DNA from: Candidatus Nomurabacteria bacterium
GTDB lineage: Bacteria > Patescibacteriota > Minisyncoccia > Phycocordibacterales > UBA9973
Length of the DNA: 15,640 bases
Assembly: GCA_023267415.1 (NCBI GenBank)
Contig: JAHFNM010000017.1
Span: 1 to 15,640, forward strand
Reading direction: 5' to 3'
A model generated the notes under the pieces. It was not told where the DNA came from. It was given only the letters and a program-made list of their open reading frames with translations, and ran no database searches. The position numbers and the translations under genes were made by a program. Within the stretch, counting starts at the first letter, position 1. Each line of letters begins with the position of its first letter. Shown in pieces: positions 1 to 7,102 of this stretch.

Positions 1-1444
1 CCTGGTTATGGCACTCATCGGCAATCCGCCGCTCTATTCTCGCAAGCTTTCCATTCTTATGATGAAGAAGCGTCAGGAGGAGTTTCCTCATTTGCCTGCG
101 CTCAACCCAATCATGGTGGAAAAAGACGAAGTCATCACCGTGGGTAAGATGCGCATCCGCTTTTATGGCGTAACGCACACGATCCCCGACTCGATGGGAA
201 TCATCGTTGAGACACCGAACGGCTGGATCACCACGCCGGGCGACTACAAGCTCGACCAAATTGACGGTATAGTCACTGATTCCGAAGAAAAAGAATACTC
301 GATCTTCGACAAGGCCAAGACGCTTCTTCTTCTTACCGACTCAACCAACATCGAGAACGAAGGATACTCCCTACCCGAGATCAAAGTGCATCAGGGTATC
401 GAAAACATCATTCGCCGCGTGAAAGGCCGCATGATCATCGCCGCATTCGCATCGCACCTCACCCGCCTCATCCGCATCATGCAGGTAGCGGAAGAGCTCA
501 ATAAAAAAGTGATCCTCGACGGACGCTCAATGAAGAACAACATTGAGATCGCCATCGAAGCAGGACTCTGGGTCCCGAAAAAAGACACGCTCATCCAAAT
601 GGAAGAGATCGACAACTATCCTCCGGACCGCATCCTTATCCTTATGACCGGAGCGCAGGGCGAAGAATTCGCCAGCCTCAACCGTGCCGCACAGAAGACG
701 CACAAAAAATTTACTCTTAAAAAGGGCGACACGATCGTGCTTTCTGCGTCGATCATTCCGGGCAATGAACGCGCAGTGGAAAAAATGAAGGATGGACTCG
801 CGCGCCAGGGCGTGAAGATCATCAGCTACCGCACACCGGGCGAGGAATACGTGCACGCAACCGGTCACGGAAACAAAGACGATGTCCGCTGGCTCCACAG
901 AAAGACGCATCCGAAGTTCTTTATTCCGATCCACGGCAACCACTACCGTCTTCAGCTCCACAAAGAGCTTGCGATGGAACTCGGCATGCCAGAATCGAAT
1001 ATCATTGTTCCCGACAACGGCTCTCTCATCGAGATCTCAGCTGACGGCAGCAAGATGACACTTCGCAAAGAAAAAGCACCGGCAGGACTGATGATGGTGG
1101 ACGGATTCACGATCGGTGACGAGCAGGAAGTGGTCATTCGTGACCGCCAGATGCTTGCACAAGATGGCATGTTCGTCATCGTTGCTACGATCGATTCAAA
1201 GACTGGCAAGCTCAAGAAATCTCCCGACATTATCTCGCGCGGTTTCGTGTATCTCAAGGAATCGCAGGATCTCTTGCATGAGGCGCGCAACATCGTAAAG
1301 CGCACGCTTGAAGACAACGCGGGCGGCATCGTACCGGTGAACTTCGAACTGCTCCGCGGAACGCTCGGCGACGAACTTTCAAAGTTCCTCTTCCAGAAGA
1401 CCGCAAAGCGACCACTCGTGATTCCAGTATTGCTCGCGGTATAG
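1..1444 (+). CDS. rnj: Ribonuclease J, 5'-truncated by the window edge
   Basis: RNase J combines endonuclease and 5'-3' exonuclease activity in mRNA decay and rRNA processing; it is a metallo-beta-lactamase/beta-CASP enzyme followed by a C-terminal domain. The frame is open from base 2, and the ATG at 8 is internal: the first zinc motif (HxHxDH) must lie upstream of the window. Counting from that ATG, visible landmarks are THTIPDS near 57-63, GDYKLD near 78-83, TDSTN near 110, the beta-CASP blocks AAFASHLTRLI and DGRSMKNN, MTGAQGEE, the family block ATGHGNKDD followed by FIPIHGNHYR (metal-binding His), VPDNG, and SRGFVYLKES in the C-terminal domain. These follow Bacillus RNase J1 block by block. 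The TAG stop at 1442-1444 is followed by a hairpin terminator. Nothing in the visible part looks damaged. Which paralogue (J1 or J2) cannot be told from this part. Confidence 0.96.
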   Translation, partial: LVMALIGNPPLYSRKLSILMMKKRQEEFPHLPALNPIMVEKDEVITVGKMRIRFYGVTHTIPDSMGIIVETPNGWITTPGDYKLDQIDGIVTDSEEKEYSIFDKAKTLLLLTDSTNIENEGYSLPEIKVHQGIENIIRRVKGRMIIAAFASHLTRLIRIMQVAEELNKKVILDGRSMKNNIEIAIEAGLWVPKKDTLIQMEEIDNYPPDRILILMTGAQGEEFASLNRAAQKTHKKFTLKKGDTIVLSASIIPGNERAVEKMKDGLARQGVKIISYRTPGEEYVHATGHGNKDDVRWLHRKTHPKFFIPIHGNHYRLQLHKELAMELGMPESNIIVPDNGSLIEISADGSKMTLRKEKAPAGLMMVDGFTIGDEQEVVIRDRQMLAQDGMFVIVATIDSKTGKLKKSPDIISRGFVYLKESQDLLHEARNIVKRTLEDNAGGIVPVNFELLRGTLGDELSKFLFQKTAKRPLVIPVLLAV

Positions 1445-1456
1445 CAAAAAAGTTTC

Positions 1457-1545
1457 TAGGTTCATAGGTTCTAGTTTCTAGAAAATACAAATACCAGAAA
1501 AGCCCGAGCATTCGCTCGGGCTTTTCACTAGAACCTATGAACCTA
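1457..1545. repeat. 19-bp inverted repeat enclosing the RNase J terminator
   Basis: Bases 1457-1475 and 1527-1545 are perfect reverse complements (right arm begins ACTAGAACCTATG). The terminator hairpin at 1498-1525 sits between them. The start of the right arm is partly repeated again at 1549-1559 (ACTAGAACCTA). The arms could pair to form a long cruciform or RNA stem around the terminator, or be part of a dispersed intergenic repeat. Function is unknown. Confidence 0.8.
1498..1525. terminator. Rho-independent terminator of RNase J gene
   Basis: Perfect 12-bp stem AAAAGCCCGAGC / GCTCGGGCTTTT with an ATTC loop, starting 54 nt after the RNase J stop. An 8-bp GC-rich core flanked by A and T tracts could terminate on either strand; there is no convergent gene here, so it mainly serves RNase J and insulates the MFS promoter downstream. 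Confidence 0.93.
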
Positions 1546-1573
1546 ACAACTAGAACCTAACTCAAAGACACTG

Positions 1574-1585
1574 TATACTTGTGAT
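1574..1585 (+). promoter_or_regulatory. -10 box placed for a leaderless mRNA (MFS gene)
   Basis: TATACT at 1574-1579 is followed by exactly 6 nt and then the ATG at 1586. With normal -10 to +1 spacing, transcription would start at or next to the A of the start codon. No clear TTGACA-like -35 box lies 16-18 bp upstream, and no Shine-Dalgarno sequence fits between. Confidence 0.7.
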
Positions 1586-2764
1586 ATGAAATCCCGCATG
1601 CGCCATCGCGTGTACATCGCAAATCTCCTCTTCTCTCTCGCCTACGCCGCCACGCTCTACACGAATTCCAGCTTCATCGAACGCACCGTTGGGCTCAAGT
1701 TTGTCGGTGTTCTCTATGCCATCGCCGCGCTTGGAAGCATCTTCGTGCTTTCGTGTTCAGGAAAGACCATGACCCGCGTAGGCAATCGAGTATTCTTCCT
1801 TTCGTACGGAGCGCTGTATTCGGTATCGCTTCTCCTACTCGTCTTCCCTGTCTCCACACCGATCCTTATCGCAGCATTTGTCATCTACCTCTTTACTTCA
1901 AACATCCTTGTCTTCTCACTTAACATATTCTTTCAACATCTCACAGAGATTCGCGGACGCGGAAAGATGCGTGGATTCTTCCTTCTGCTCGGCAGTGTCG
2001 GCATCATGCTCGGACCGCTCTTCGCGTCGCGCGTGATCGATTTCGGCGGATACATCGCAACCTATGCATTCGGGCTAGGCATATTCGCCATCCTTGCCGT
2101 GCTTGTCGAATCAAGCTTCCGAAAATACGCCGACAGCGAATACAACTTTGGAAAGGTAGAAACGGCGATCCGACACACTATCAAGCAGAAGACTCTGCGC
2201 AATGTCATCGCCGCCAATTTCATCCTGCAATTCTTCTACGCCTGGATGGTCGTGTATACGCCGATCTATCTTTCTCAATACCTCGGATTTTCTTGGGACT
2301 CCATCGGCATCATGTTTAGCATTATGCTTTTAGCATTCGTCATTCTCGATTATCCGCTCGGCCGCCTTGCCGATTGGCTTGGTAGCGAAAAAGAGCTCGC
2401 TGCCATCGGATTCCTCATCATGATCGGAACAGTATTCGCACTGGCATTCCTTCGCATCGACACTGTTATCATGATGGGTGCTTTACTATTCATGTCGCGC
2501 ATCGGCGCCGCAACAGTGGAAGCAATGACGGAGATCCATTTCTTTAAATCAGCCAGCGAAACCGACCCCGGACTCCTTTCACTCTTTTGCGATCTGCGTC
2601 CGCTCGCCTTTGCAATCGGCCCGCTCCTTGGCATGGTGGCACTGTATTTCCTTCCGTTCAAAATGATCTTTGCCGTGCTCGGTGCTATCCTTTTCCTCGG
2701 ACTTACTGCTGCGTTATCTATGGAAAAAAAGCCCGGATGGTGGGTGCGAGAACACAAAAACTAG
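1586..2764 (+). CDS. Major facilitator superfamily (MFS) transporter
   Basis: A 392-residue inner-membrane protein of the size usual for MFS carriers, with about twelve hydrophobic segments split by a polar central loop near residues 180-205 (SSFRKYADSEYNFGKVET). The second half contains GRLADWLGSEK near 255-265, which matches the MFS loop motif G-x-L-a-D-r-x-G-r-r/k. The C-terminal tail is short and basic. The substrate cannot be read from sequence; the protein resembles the drug- or sugar-type MFS proteins annotated only as 'MFS transporter' in candidate phyla genomes. It appears monocistronic: an insulated promoter box upstream and a convergent hydrolase gene 15 nt downstream with no obvious terminator between. 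The start is fixed by the -10 box 6 nt upstream. The family call is firm, the cargo unknown. Confidence 0.88.
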   Translation: MKSRMRHRVYIANLLFSLAYAATLYTNSSFIERTVGLKFVGVLYAIAALGSIFVLSCSGKTMTRVGNRVFFLSYGALYSVSLLLLVFPVSTPILIAAFVIYLFTSNILVFSLNIFFQHLTEIRGRGKMRGFFLLLGSVGIMLGPLFASRVIDFGGYIATYAFGLGIFAILAVLVESSFRKYADSEYNFGKVETAIRHTIKQKTLRNVIAANFILQFFYAWMVVYTPIYLSQYLGFSWDSIGIMFSIMLLAFVILDYPLGRLADWLGSEKELAAIGFLIMIGTVFALAFLRIDTVIMMGALLFMSRIGAATVEAMTEIHFFKSASETDPGLLSLFCDLRPLAFAIGPLLGMVALYFLPFKMIFAVLGAILFLGLTAALSMEKKPGWWVREHKN

Positions 2765-2779
2765 ATTTACCGGGCAAGA

Positions 2780-3415
2780 CTAAAACTCTCTTTCGTCTCC
2801 TTCGTTCATCGGAATAAATTCAATTCCCTGCTCAGGTAGTATCATTGACGGAGCTTTATGAACAAGACTTGGGATCTTGAGAATCCCGTCGTGTACTGGA
2901 AATGCAACGCGTGGTTTTAGCCTAATAGCATATTCAATTGCTTCACTGATTTTCATCCATGGACCAATACATGGAAGAGCGAGAATATCTACGGGGCGTT
3001 TCGGATCGGTAAATGCATCCCCCGGATAAAATAATTTTCCTGCGATAAAGTATCCAGTATTTTCGACAAGATACAAATTTCGATATATTCCGGCATGTTC
3101 ATGACCATATGCTTCAATAAGGACTCCGTGGCCATCACTCTTCCCTCCTTCAGTGACAACCTCGTGTGCAATACCTTCAGTGTCGAGCAGCTTGCCGACC
3201 GCGCTATTGGTGATTATTTTCGCATTCGGATTGTTCTCAAGTACTTTTTTCAAGGATTCAAGATGGAAGTGATCCCGATGCTCGTGTGTGATGAGAACAA
3301 GATCGATGCCCGTCGCTTCATTTTGGAGGGTCGAGTAATTACCTGGATCGGTCATGATCGTGACGCCATTGGTTTTGATGAGAAGGCAGCAATGCCCAAG
3401 TTTTTTGATATGCAT
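2780..3415 (-). CDS. Metallo-beta-lactamase-fold hydrolase (UlaG/YycJ-like type)
   Basis: A 211-residue single-domain, presumably cytoplasmic, metallo-beta-lactamase-fold protein. Metal motifs are in order: THEHRDH at 43-49 (H44, H46, D48, H49), GHEH at 104-107, YPGDAF at 130-135 (D133) and FPVHDG at 172-177 (H175), so a complete di-zinc site can form. N-terminal HIKKLGHCCLLI and MTDPG resemble the UlaG-like lactonase group, but substrate is not predictable. The start is taken at 3415, not at an in-frame ATG 36 nt upstream, because AGGAAG lies four bases before this ATG and the upstream ATG would overlap the glycosylase gene. Its start follows the glycosylase stop after one base, so the two are almost certainly co-transcribed and translationally coupled. 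Whether it acts in the same repair step is speculation. Confidence 0.88.
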   Translation of the reverse strand: MHIKKLGHCCLLIKTNGVTIMTDPGNYSTLQNEATGIDLVLITHEHRDHFHLESLKKVLENNPNAKIITNSAVGKLLDTEGIAHEVVTEGGKSDGHGVLIEAYGHEHAGIYRNLYLVENTGYFIAGKLFYPGDAFTDPKRPVDILALPCIGPWMKISEAIEYAIRLKPRVAFPVHDGILKIPSLVHKAPSMILPEQGIEFIPMNEGDEREF

Positions 3416-3425
3416 ATTACTTCCT
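3416..3425 (-). promoter_or_regulatory. Shine-Dalgarno site fixing the MBL-fold gene start
   Basis: On the minus strand AGGAAG (3425-3420) lies four bases before the ATG at 3415 and overlaps the last codons and TAA of the upstream gene. It is one of few recognisable ribosome binding sites in this window and supports translation restart on a bicistronic mRNA. Confidence 0.7.
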
Positions 3426-4241
3426 GATTGTAACATACAACTTTTTATCAATAACGAGGATACCGTCTTTAATTAGGCTCGCCAAGGCTTTTTCTGCACG
3501 CTCTTTGTCGGATTTTTTATACGGAGCAAGCAATGCTATTTTTGTGATCTTTCCCTTGCCGCATTGCCGAATGAATTCTCCGCGCAACTGCCGGACCGAG
3601 CCTTCGAATTTGCTCTGCTTGGAATAGTGGGCGCTTCGCCTATTTGGATTCTTCACAACCGATTTTATATGACTGCCATAGTCCATCAGTGCCCAATACC
3701 ATTCTCTATATTTTGTATTCTTTGGGAGCGATGATTCGATCAACGGAAAGAGTTTGTCATCCGAGACTTTATCCGCATCAGGAAAGAACGCATGAATGAA
3801 AACCCGGCGAATGTTGGTCTCGATGAATACGCACTGCCCATTATATGCAAAAGTAACAATGGCGCGGGCCGTGTATGGGCCTATTCCAGGCAATCTCTCC
3901 AATGTCTCAGCATCCTGTGGAAACCGGCCGCCATGATCTCGTATAAGCGCCTGTGCGGCCCTCTGGAGATACAAAGCTCGACGGTTATATCCAAGACCAC
4001 TCCATGCCGACAATACGTCGGAAAGCGGTGCGCGCGCTAACGCGCGAGCACTCGGAAACTCCTTCAAAAACGCCTTATATTTCGGAATGACCCGATCTAC
4101 CTGGGTCTGCTGGAGCATCATTTCGGAAACAAGGATCTTATACGGGTCAGTTGTCTTCCGCCAAGGCAAGTCATGCCGGCCATTTTCCCGATAATACTTC
4201 CAGATCATCCTTTGAAATTGGGCAACTGTCGGCTTTGTCAC
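3417..4241 (-). CDS. mutY: MutY-like adenine glycosylase lacking the Fe-S cluster
   Basis: Base-excision repair glycosylase of the HhH-GPD superfamily. MutY removes adenine opposite 8-oxoguanine. Residues 22-55 (HDLPWR, then SEMMLQQTQV with E40 at the catalytic Glu position), WSGLGYNRRA at 80-89, and the helix-hairpin-helix LPGIGPYTA at 117-125 match MutY closely. Tyr123, rather than the Lys of endonuclease III, predicts a monofunctional glycosylase. Three departures: the catalytic Asp is Glu (E141 in FIETNIRRV); the four cluster cysteines normally following 'MDYG' are absent (187-212 has none); the C-terminal NUDIX-like 8-oxoG recognition domain is replaced by about 60 residues resembling a small winged helix (214-274). 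Start codon is GTG at 4241, backed by a TAAAAT box 6 nt upstream. Clusterless MutYs are known; the Asp-to-Glu change makes the substrate uncertain (U/T or A mispairs are alternatives). Confidence 0.82.
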   Translation of the reverse strand: MTKPTVAQFQRMIWKYYRENGRHDLPWRKTTDPYKILVSEMMLQQTQVDRVIPKYKAFLKEFPSARALARAPLSDVLSAWSGLGYNRRALYLQRAAQALIRDHGGRFPQDAETLERLPGIGPYTARAIVTFAYNGQCVFIETNIRRVFIHAFFPDADKVSDDKLFPLIESSLPKNTKYREWYWALMDYGSHIKSVVKNPNRRSAHYSKQSKFEGSVRQLRGEFIRQCGKGKITKIALLAPYKKSDKERAEKALASLIKDGILVIDKKLYVTIRK

Positions 4242-4253
4242 CTGCCAATTTTA
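4242..4253 (-). promoter_or_regulatory. -10 box placed for a leaderless mRNA (GTG start)
   Basis: On the minus strand TAAAAT (4253-4248) is followed by 6 nt (TGGCAG) and then the GTG at 4241-4239. The spacing equals that in front of other operon-leading genes here, and it supports GTG as the start rather than the ATG 33 nt further in. Confidence 0.6.
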
Positions 4254-4281
4254 GCATAATTGCACGATTGCAAAGCGGGAG

Positions 4282-4287
4282 TATACT
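4282..4287 (+). promoter_or_regulatory. Candidate -10 box for the zinc-ribbon gene
   Basis: TATACT reads on the plus strand between the divergent glycosylase and zinc-ribbon genes. Predicted transcription start is near 4294, giving a leader of about 22 nt to the ATG at 4316 or 34 nt to the ATG at 4328; neither has a Shine-Dalgarno match. The sequence AGTATACT is self-complementary, so it could also act on the other strand. Confidence 0.4.
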
Positions 4288-4327
4288 ATCCTTAATTTGT
4301 CCTCTACTCATTAAAATGCACACTCAT

Positions 4328-4549
4328 ATGAAATACGAATCGGAAGAAATCAACGTAAGAATACCAATAAAAGACCTCCCTCTTTCTTGGTTCACGCTTG
4401 CTTGCCTTGCTTGCGGCAGCACGACAACCGTCTTCACGTTTCCCTCATTACCGGAAACCGGCAATATCGTCAGGAAACACTGCCCCACCTGCAAACGGTT
4501 CAAGCCCCACAAAAAGGAAGAAGTTACACTCGAGCAAAATCCCCAATAA
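4328..4549 (+). CDS. Small CxxC-CxxC zinc-ribbon protein
   Basis: A 73-residue protein not matched to a named family. It has two Cys pairs, C26/C29 (CLAC) and C52/C55 (CPTC), separated by 22 residues, the pattern of a treble-clef or zinc-ribbon fold. The C-terminal part is basic (KRFKPHKKEE), consistent with nucleic-acid or ribosome contact; no membrane segment or signal peptide is convincing, though residues 17-27 are hydrophobic. An in-frame ATG at 4316 would add four residues. It is transcribed away from the glycosylase and converges on pepF: its TAA (4547-4549) directly abuts the pepF TAA. The last codons Asn-Pro-Gln are read from the left half of the terminator palindrome. Reality as a gene is supported by the paired Cys motifs, tight stop and palindrome; function is unknown. 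Confidence 0.7.
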   Translation: MKYESEEINVRIPIKDLPLSWFTLACLACGSTTTVFTFPSLPETGNIVRKHCPTCKRFKPHKKEEVTLEQNPQ

Positions 4550-4563
4550 TTATTGGGGATTTT
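4536..4563. terminator. Bidirectional terminator, perfect 28-nt palindrome
   Basis: Bases 4536-4563 read identically on both strands (AAAAATCCCCAATA and its complement). On the plus strand it is followed by T residues to 4567; on the minus strand the palindrome's own A tract supplies five U residues. The centre holds the two stop codons of the convergent genes, TAA on plus at 4547-4549 and TAA on minus at 4552-4550, with no base between them. It can terminate both transcripts. Confidence 0.92.
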
Positions 4564-6328
4564 TTTTCAGTAAACCTTTCAATCGTTTAATATCTTCTTC
4601 TATACTCTTAAGTCCTTCGATGAAGAATTCCGGCTTGGACGTATCGATTCCGATGTCTTTGAATATATCTTCCGGGCTTTTACTTCCGCCCGCTGAAAGG
4701 AATTTTTTTATTTCGTTGATATAGGAATGGTCAGCCTGATATTTTTTATACAGCGCTCTGCTGATCAGCTGCCCATACGCATATGAGTAGACATAGAAAA
4801 ATCGTCGGATATGCGACCAGCTCACGAAGAAATACCCGTCGAGTGGAGTGAGCTTGAATTTCGGCCCCAGATACGTCTGCATATGCTTGTTCATCATCGC
4901 CCCGATCTCTTCTTTTGAAAGAGCTCCTTTCGCACGAATAGTCTCGTGCATCTCGACTTCAAAATTGAAACAGGCGATTTGGCGAAAGATGGTTTGAATG
5001 TCGTCCTGGAGACGATCATGGAGCGCAATGATCTTTTCTTTTTCCGTCATTGTCTTGAGCAATTCCTCAAACACGAAATTTTCAAAGAGCGTGCTCGCAA
5101 CCTCCGCGACCGAAATTGTATAGTCTTGATAGATTGGGCTCTGGACCTTGCTGAGTTCTGAATTGATCGCATGTCCCATCTCATGGCCAAGTGTCATGAC
5201 AGATCGTGACGAATCAACATGGTTGAGCATCACAAATGTCGGTGTGCCGATAGTCGAGGAGCAATATGCTCCTCCTCGCTTGCCTTTCTTGGCAAGCACA
5301 TCGATTTGTCCATTCGCAAGGAATCGCTGAAAGATGTCTGCAAATACGGGATCAACCGATCGAAATGCTCGATCCACGATTCCAATGCTATTTTCGAATG
5401 TGTAGCTTTCCTTTGTCGCCCCGATTCGAGCAGCTCGATCCGCATACGTAAACTCTTTTTGATTCAGCAGCATGGCCTTCACATCATAGAATTTGTGCGA
5501 GATCGAAAAATGCTTTGTTACCGTTTCGACAAAATTAATGACTGCCTTTTCATCATTTTGATATCCAAGAATCGTCGCGCTATATGGTCTTTTAAAACCG
5601 CGCAGTTCATCATCGATCTTTTTATCAATAACGATAGCGTTCAGCTCTGCCTCTGCAAAAGAGGAAATGCTCTTTTCGGCCTCCATCATTTTTGCAAACA
5701 ATGCATCACGCTCTTTTTTGGGAAGACCGAATATCATCGCATGACCTTCTGCCAGTGGAATGTGTTTGCCTTTCCATAAAACGGTCTGCGCGGTCAGGAC
5801 TTTTTCTTGGCCATCCACCCAAAGACTGCTTGAGGGAAGCGATTTCAGAGAAAGGATCTTTTCTTCGGCTTCGGAAAGCTGATATCGGCTTCGATCAAAG
5901 ATATTCTTTAGCAAATAGCGAAAATGACTCAGTTTTTTACTGGCAAGAAATTTCTTTTGCTGGTCGGATGATATCTTACCGAGCGATAATGAAAAAAAGA
6001 CGAGCTTGTTCCCTATTTTTGTATAACGCTCTTGCAGAAGCGACATGCGTGCCTGAACTGCTTGATCGGCGCTGTTTAGGTCGCCAAGATAGGCGAAGTA
6101 CATGATCGGCTTTATGCCTTCTGGCATGCCTTCGAGTGCCTCGTACTCAGTCAGAGCTTTGAAGAGCTTGTTCTCGTCCGCAAGATAGCCTTTGTCCTTC
6201 TGGTATTTTTTTGCAAATACTGAAACGCGAGCCTCAGCCAAGGCAATATCCTTATCGATCTGTGGATCGATCTTGGATGCATAAAGGAGGTTGAGGTTCC
6301 AGGCAGTCTGTATTTTTTTTGCTTTCAT
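4550..6328 (-). CDS. pepF: Oligoendopeptidase F (M3B zinc metallopeptidase)
   Basis: Cytoplasmic zinc peptidase that trims medium-length peptides. At 592 residues it matches the family's usual 560-610. The active site is intact: HEMGH at 382-386 (H382, E383, H386) with the third ligand glutamate at E409 in SVAEVAST, the spacing typical of M3. The preceding GGAYCSSTIGTPTFVMLN (353-369) and the downstream SYAYGQLISRAL are M3B family blocks lining the substrate channel. The N-terminal half is helical, as in PepF. No signal peptide. The ATG lies one base after the stop of the ZIP transporter gene, so the pair forms an operon; no Shine-Dalgarno is visible. The gene ends inside the palindromic terminator, giving it the C-terminal Asn-Pro-Gln. 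In organisms that depend on host or community peptides, such an enzyme would supply amino acids; that role is inferred. Confidence 0.95.
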   Translation of the reverse strand: MKAKKIQTAWNLNLLYASKIDPQIDKDIALAEARVSVFAKKYQKDKGYLADENKLFKALTEYEALEGMPEGIKPIMYFAYLGDLNSADQAVQARMSLLQERYTKIGNKLVFFSLSLGKISSDQQKKFLASKKLSHFRYLLKNIFDRSRYQLSEAEEKILSLKSLPSSSLWVDGQEKVLTAQTVLWKGKHIPLAEGHAMIFGLPKKERDALFAKMMEAEKSISSFAEAELNAIVIDKKIDDELRGFKRPYSATILGYQNDEKAVINFVETVTKHFSISHKFYDVKAMLLNQKEFTYADRAARIGATKESYTFENSIGIVDRAFRSVDPVFADIFQRFLANGQIDVLAKKGKRGGAYCSSTIGTPTFVMLNHVDSSRSVMTLGHEMGHAINSELSKVQSPIYQDYTISVAEVASTLFENFVFEELLKTMTEKEKIIALHDRLQDDIQTIFRQIACFNFEVEMHETIRAKGALSKEEIGAMMNKHMQTYLGPKFKLTPLDGYFFVSWSHIRRFFYVYSYAYGQLISRALYKKYQADHSYINEIKKFLSAGGSKSPEDIFKDIGIDTSKPEFFIEGLKSIEEDIKRLKGLLKKNPQ

Positions 6329-6329
6329 A

Positions 6330-7055
6330 CTAGAGGAAACGAGTGATAATAAACGTCAGCAGCACTCCCCCGATAGTGAGTGCGATCGTCTTCCACGAAC
6401 TGTGCTTACTATGTGCTTCGGGAAGAATGTCCGATGCCCCAATATACAAAAGAAATCCTGCAAAGAATCCAAGATAGAGAATGAGAAAATTACTCGAAAC
6501 ATGGAAGAACATGGTTGAGATGGCGCCGAGCACCGGAGCAGCCGCATCGAGCAACAAGAACCAGCGAGCCTTTGCGGGGGTGTTTTTGTTCGTGAGCATG
6601 AGCGTGATCGTATTCATACCATCGGTGAAATCGTGCGCGATCACTGCGATGGCGACAAGAATTCCCACTGCGGGAGACACTTGAAAGCCGAGTCCGATTC
6701 CCACGCCGTCCATAAAGCTGTGTCCGGCAAGTGCCAGAGCTGAAGCAATGCCCACATGGGGATGCTTATGATCGGCATATTCATCTTCATGCGAGTGGTG
6801 GATGACGATCGATTTTTCGAATATATGAAAGAGAAGGAATCCCACAACGAGGGCGATCATCGCATATGTCGGATTGTATCCGGTCCGAACGATCTCTTCG
6901 ATGATCTCCGGAAAGATATCGAACGCCACTACGCCGAGCAAGACACCGGCAGTGAATCCCATGATCAAATGCAGACGGTCCTTGTTTTTCAGCGAAAACA
7001 ATCCGCCGAGCAGTGTGGAAAAAAATGTTGCGAGAGATAGTAAGATAAGTGTCAT
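6330..7055 (-). CDS. ZIP-family divalent metal transporter
   Basis: A 241-residue membrane protein of the ZIP (Zrt/Irt-like, ZupT/GufA) family, which imports zinc, iron or manganese. It has about eight hydrophobic segments. The metal path is seen in segment 4, HSFMDGVGIG (H112, D116), and segment 5, HDFTDG at 141-146 (H141, D142, D145), where ZupT-type proteins usually have HEIPEG. A histidine- and acid-rich loop at 86-100 (HHSHEDEYADHKHPH) separates segments 3 and 4, a common metal-sensing or scavenging loop in this family. It is the first gene of a two-gene unit with pepF, a zinc enzyme, so it could supply the peptidase's metal; this is inference. The start is supported by TATAAT 7 nt upstream. 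Direction of transport and metal choice are not readable. Confidence 0.9.
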   Translation of the reverse strand: MTLILLSLATFFSTLLGGLFSLKNKDRLHLIMGFTAGVLLGVVAFDIFPEIIEEIVRTGYNPTYAMIALVVGFLLFHIFEKSIVIHHSHEDEYADHKHPHVGIASALALAGHSFMDGVGIGLGFQVSPAVGILVAIAVIAHDFTDGMNTITLMLTNKNTPAKARWFLLLDAAAPVLGAISTMFFHVSSNFLILYLGFFAGFLLYIGASDILPEAHSKHSSWKTIALTIGGVLLTFIITRFL

Positions 7056-7068
7056 ACTGAGAATTATA
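7056..7068 (-). promoter_or_regulatory. -10 box placed for a leaderless mRNA (ZIP-pepF operon)
   Basis: On the minus strand consensus TATAAT (7068-7063) is followed by 7 nt and the ATG at 7055. Transcription would begin at or one base before the start codon. There is no Shine-Dalgarno sequence and no well-spaced -35 box. Confidence 0.7.
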
Positions 7069-7102
7069 TTAAGTTACTTACCTTTCCTTTGCAACCAAAG
7101 TT

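Noticed and set aside
527..1329. Long open frames on the minus strand inside RNase J
   Set aside because: They lie antisense to a clearly conserved enzyme, have no family features and follow from its codon usage.
5219..5779. 186-codon plus-strand frame inside pepF
   Set aside because: Antisense to a complete M3 peptidase; odd Cys/His-rich composition with no domain pattern.
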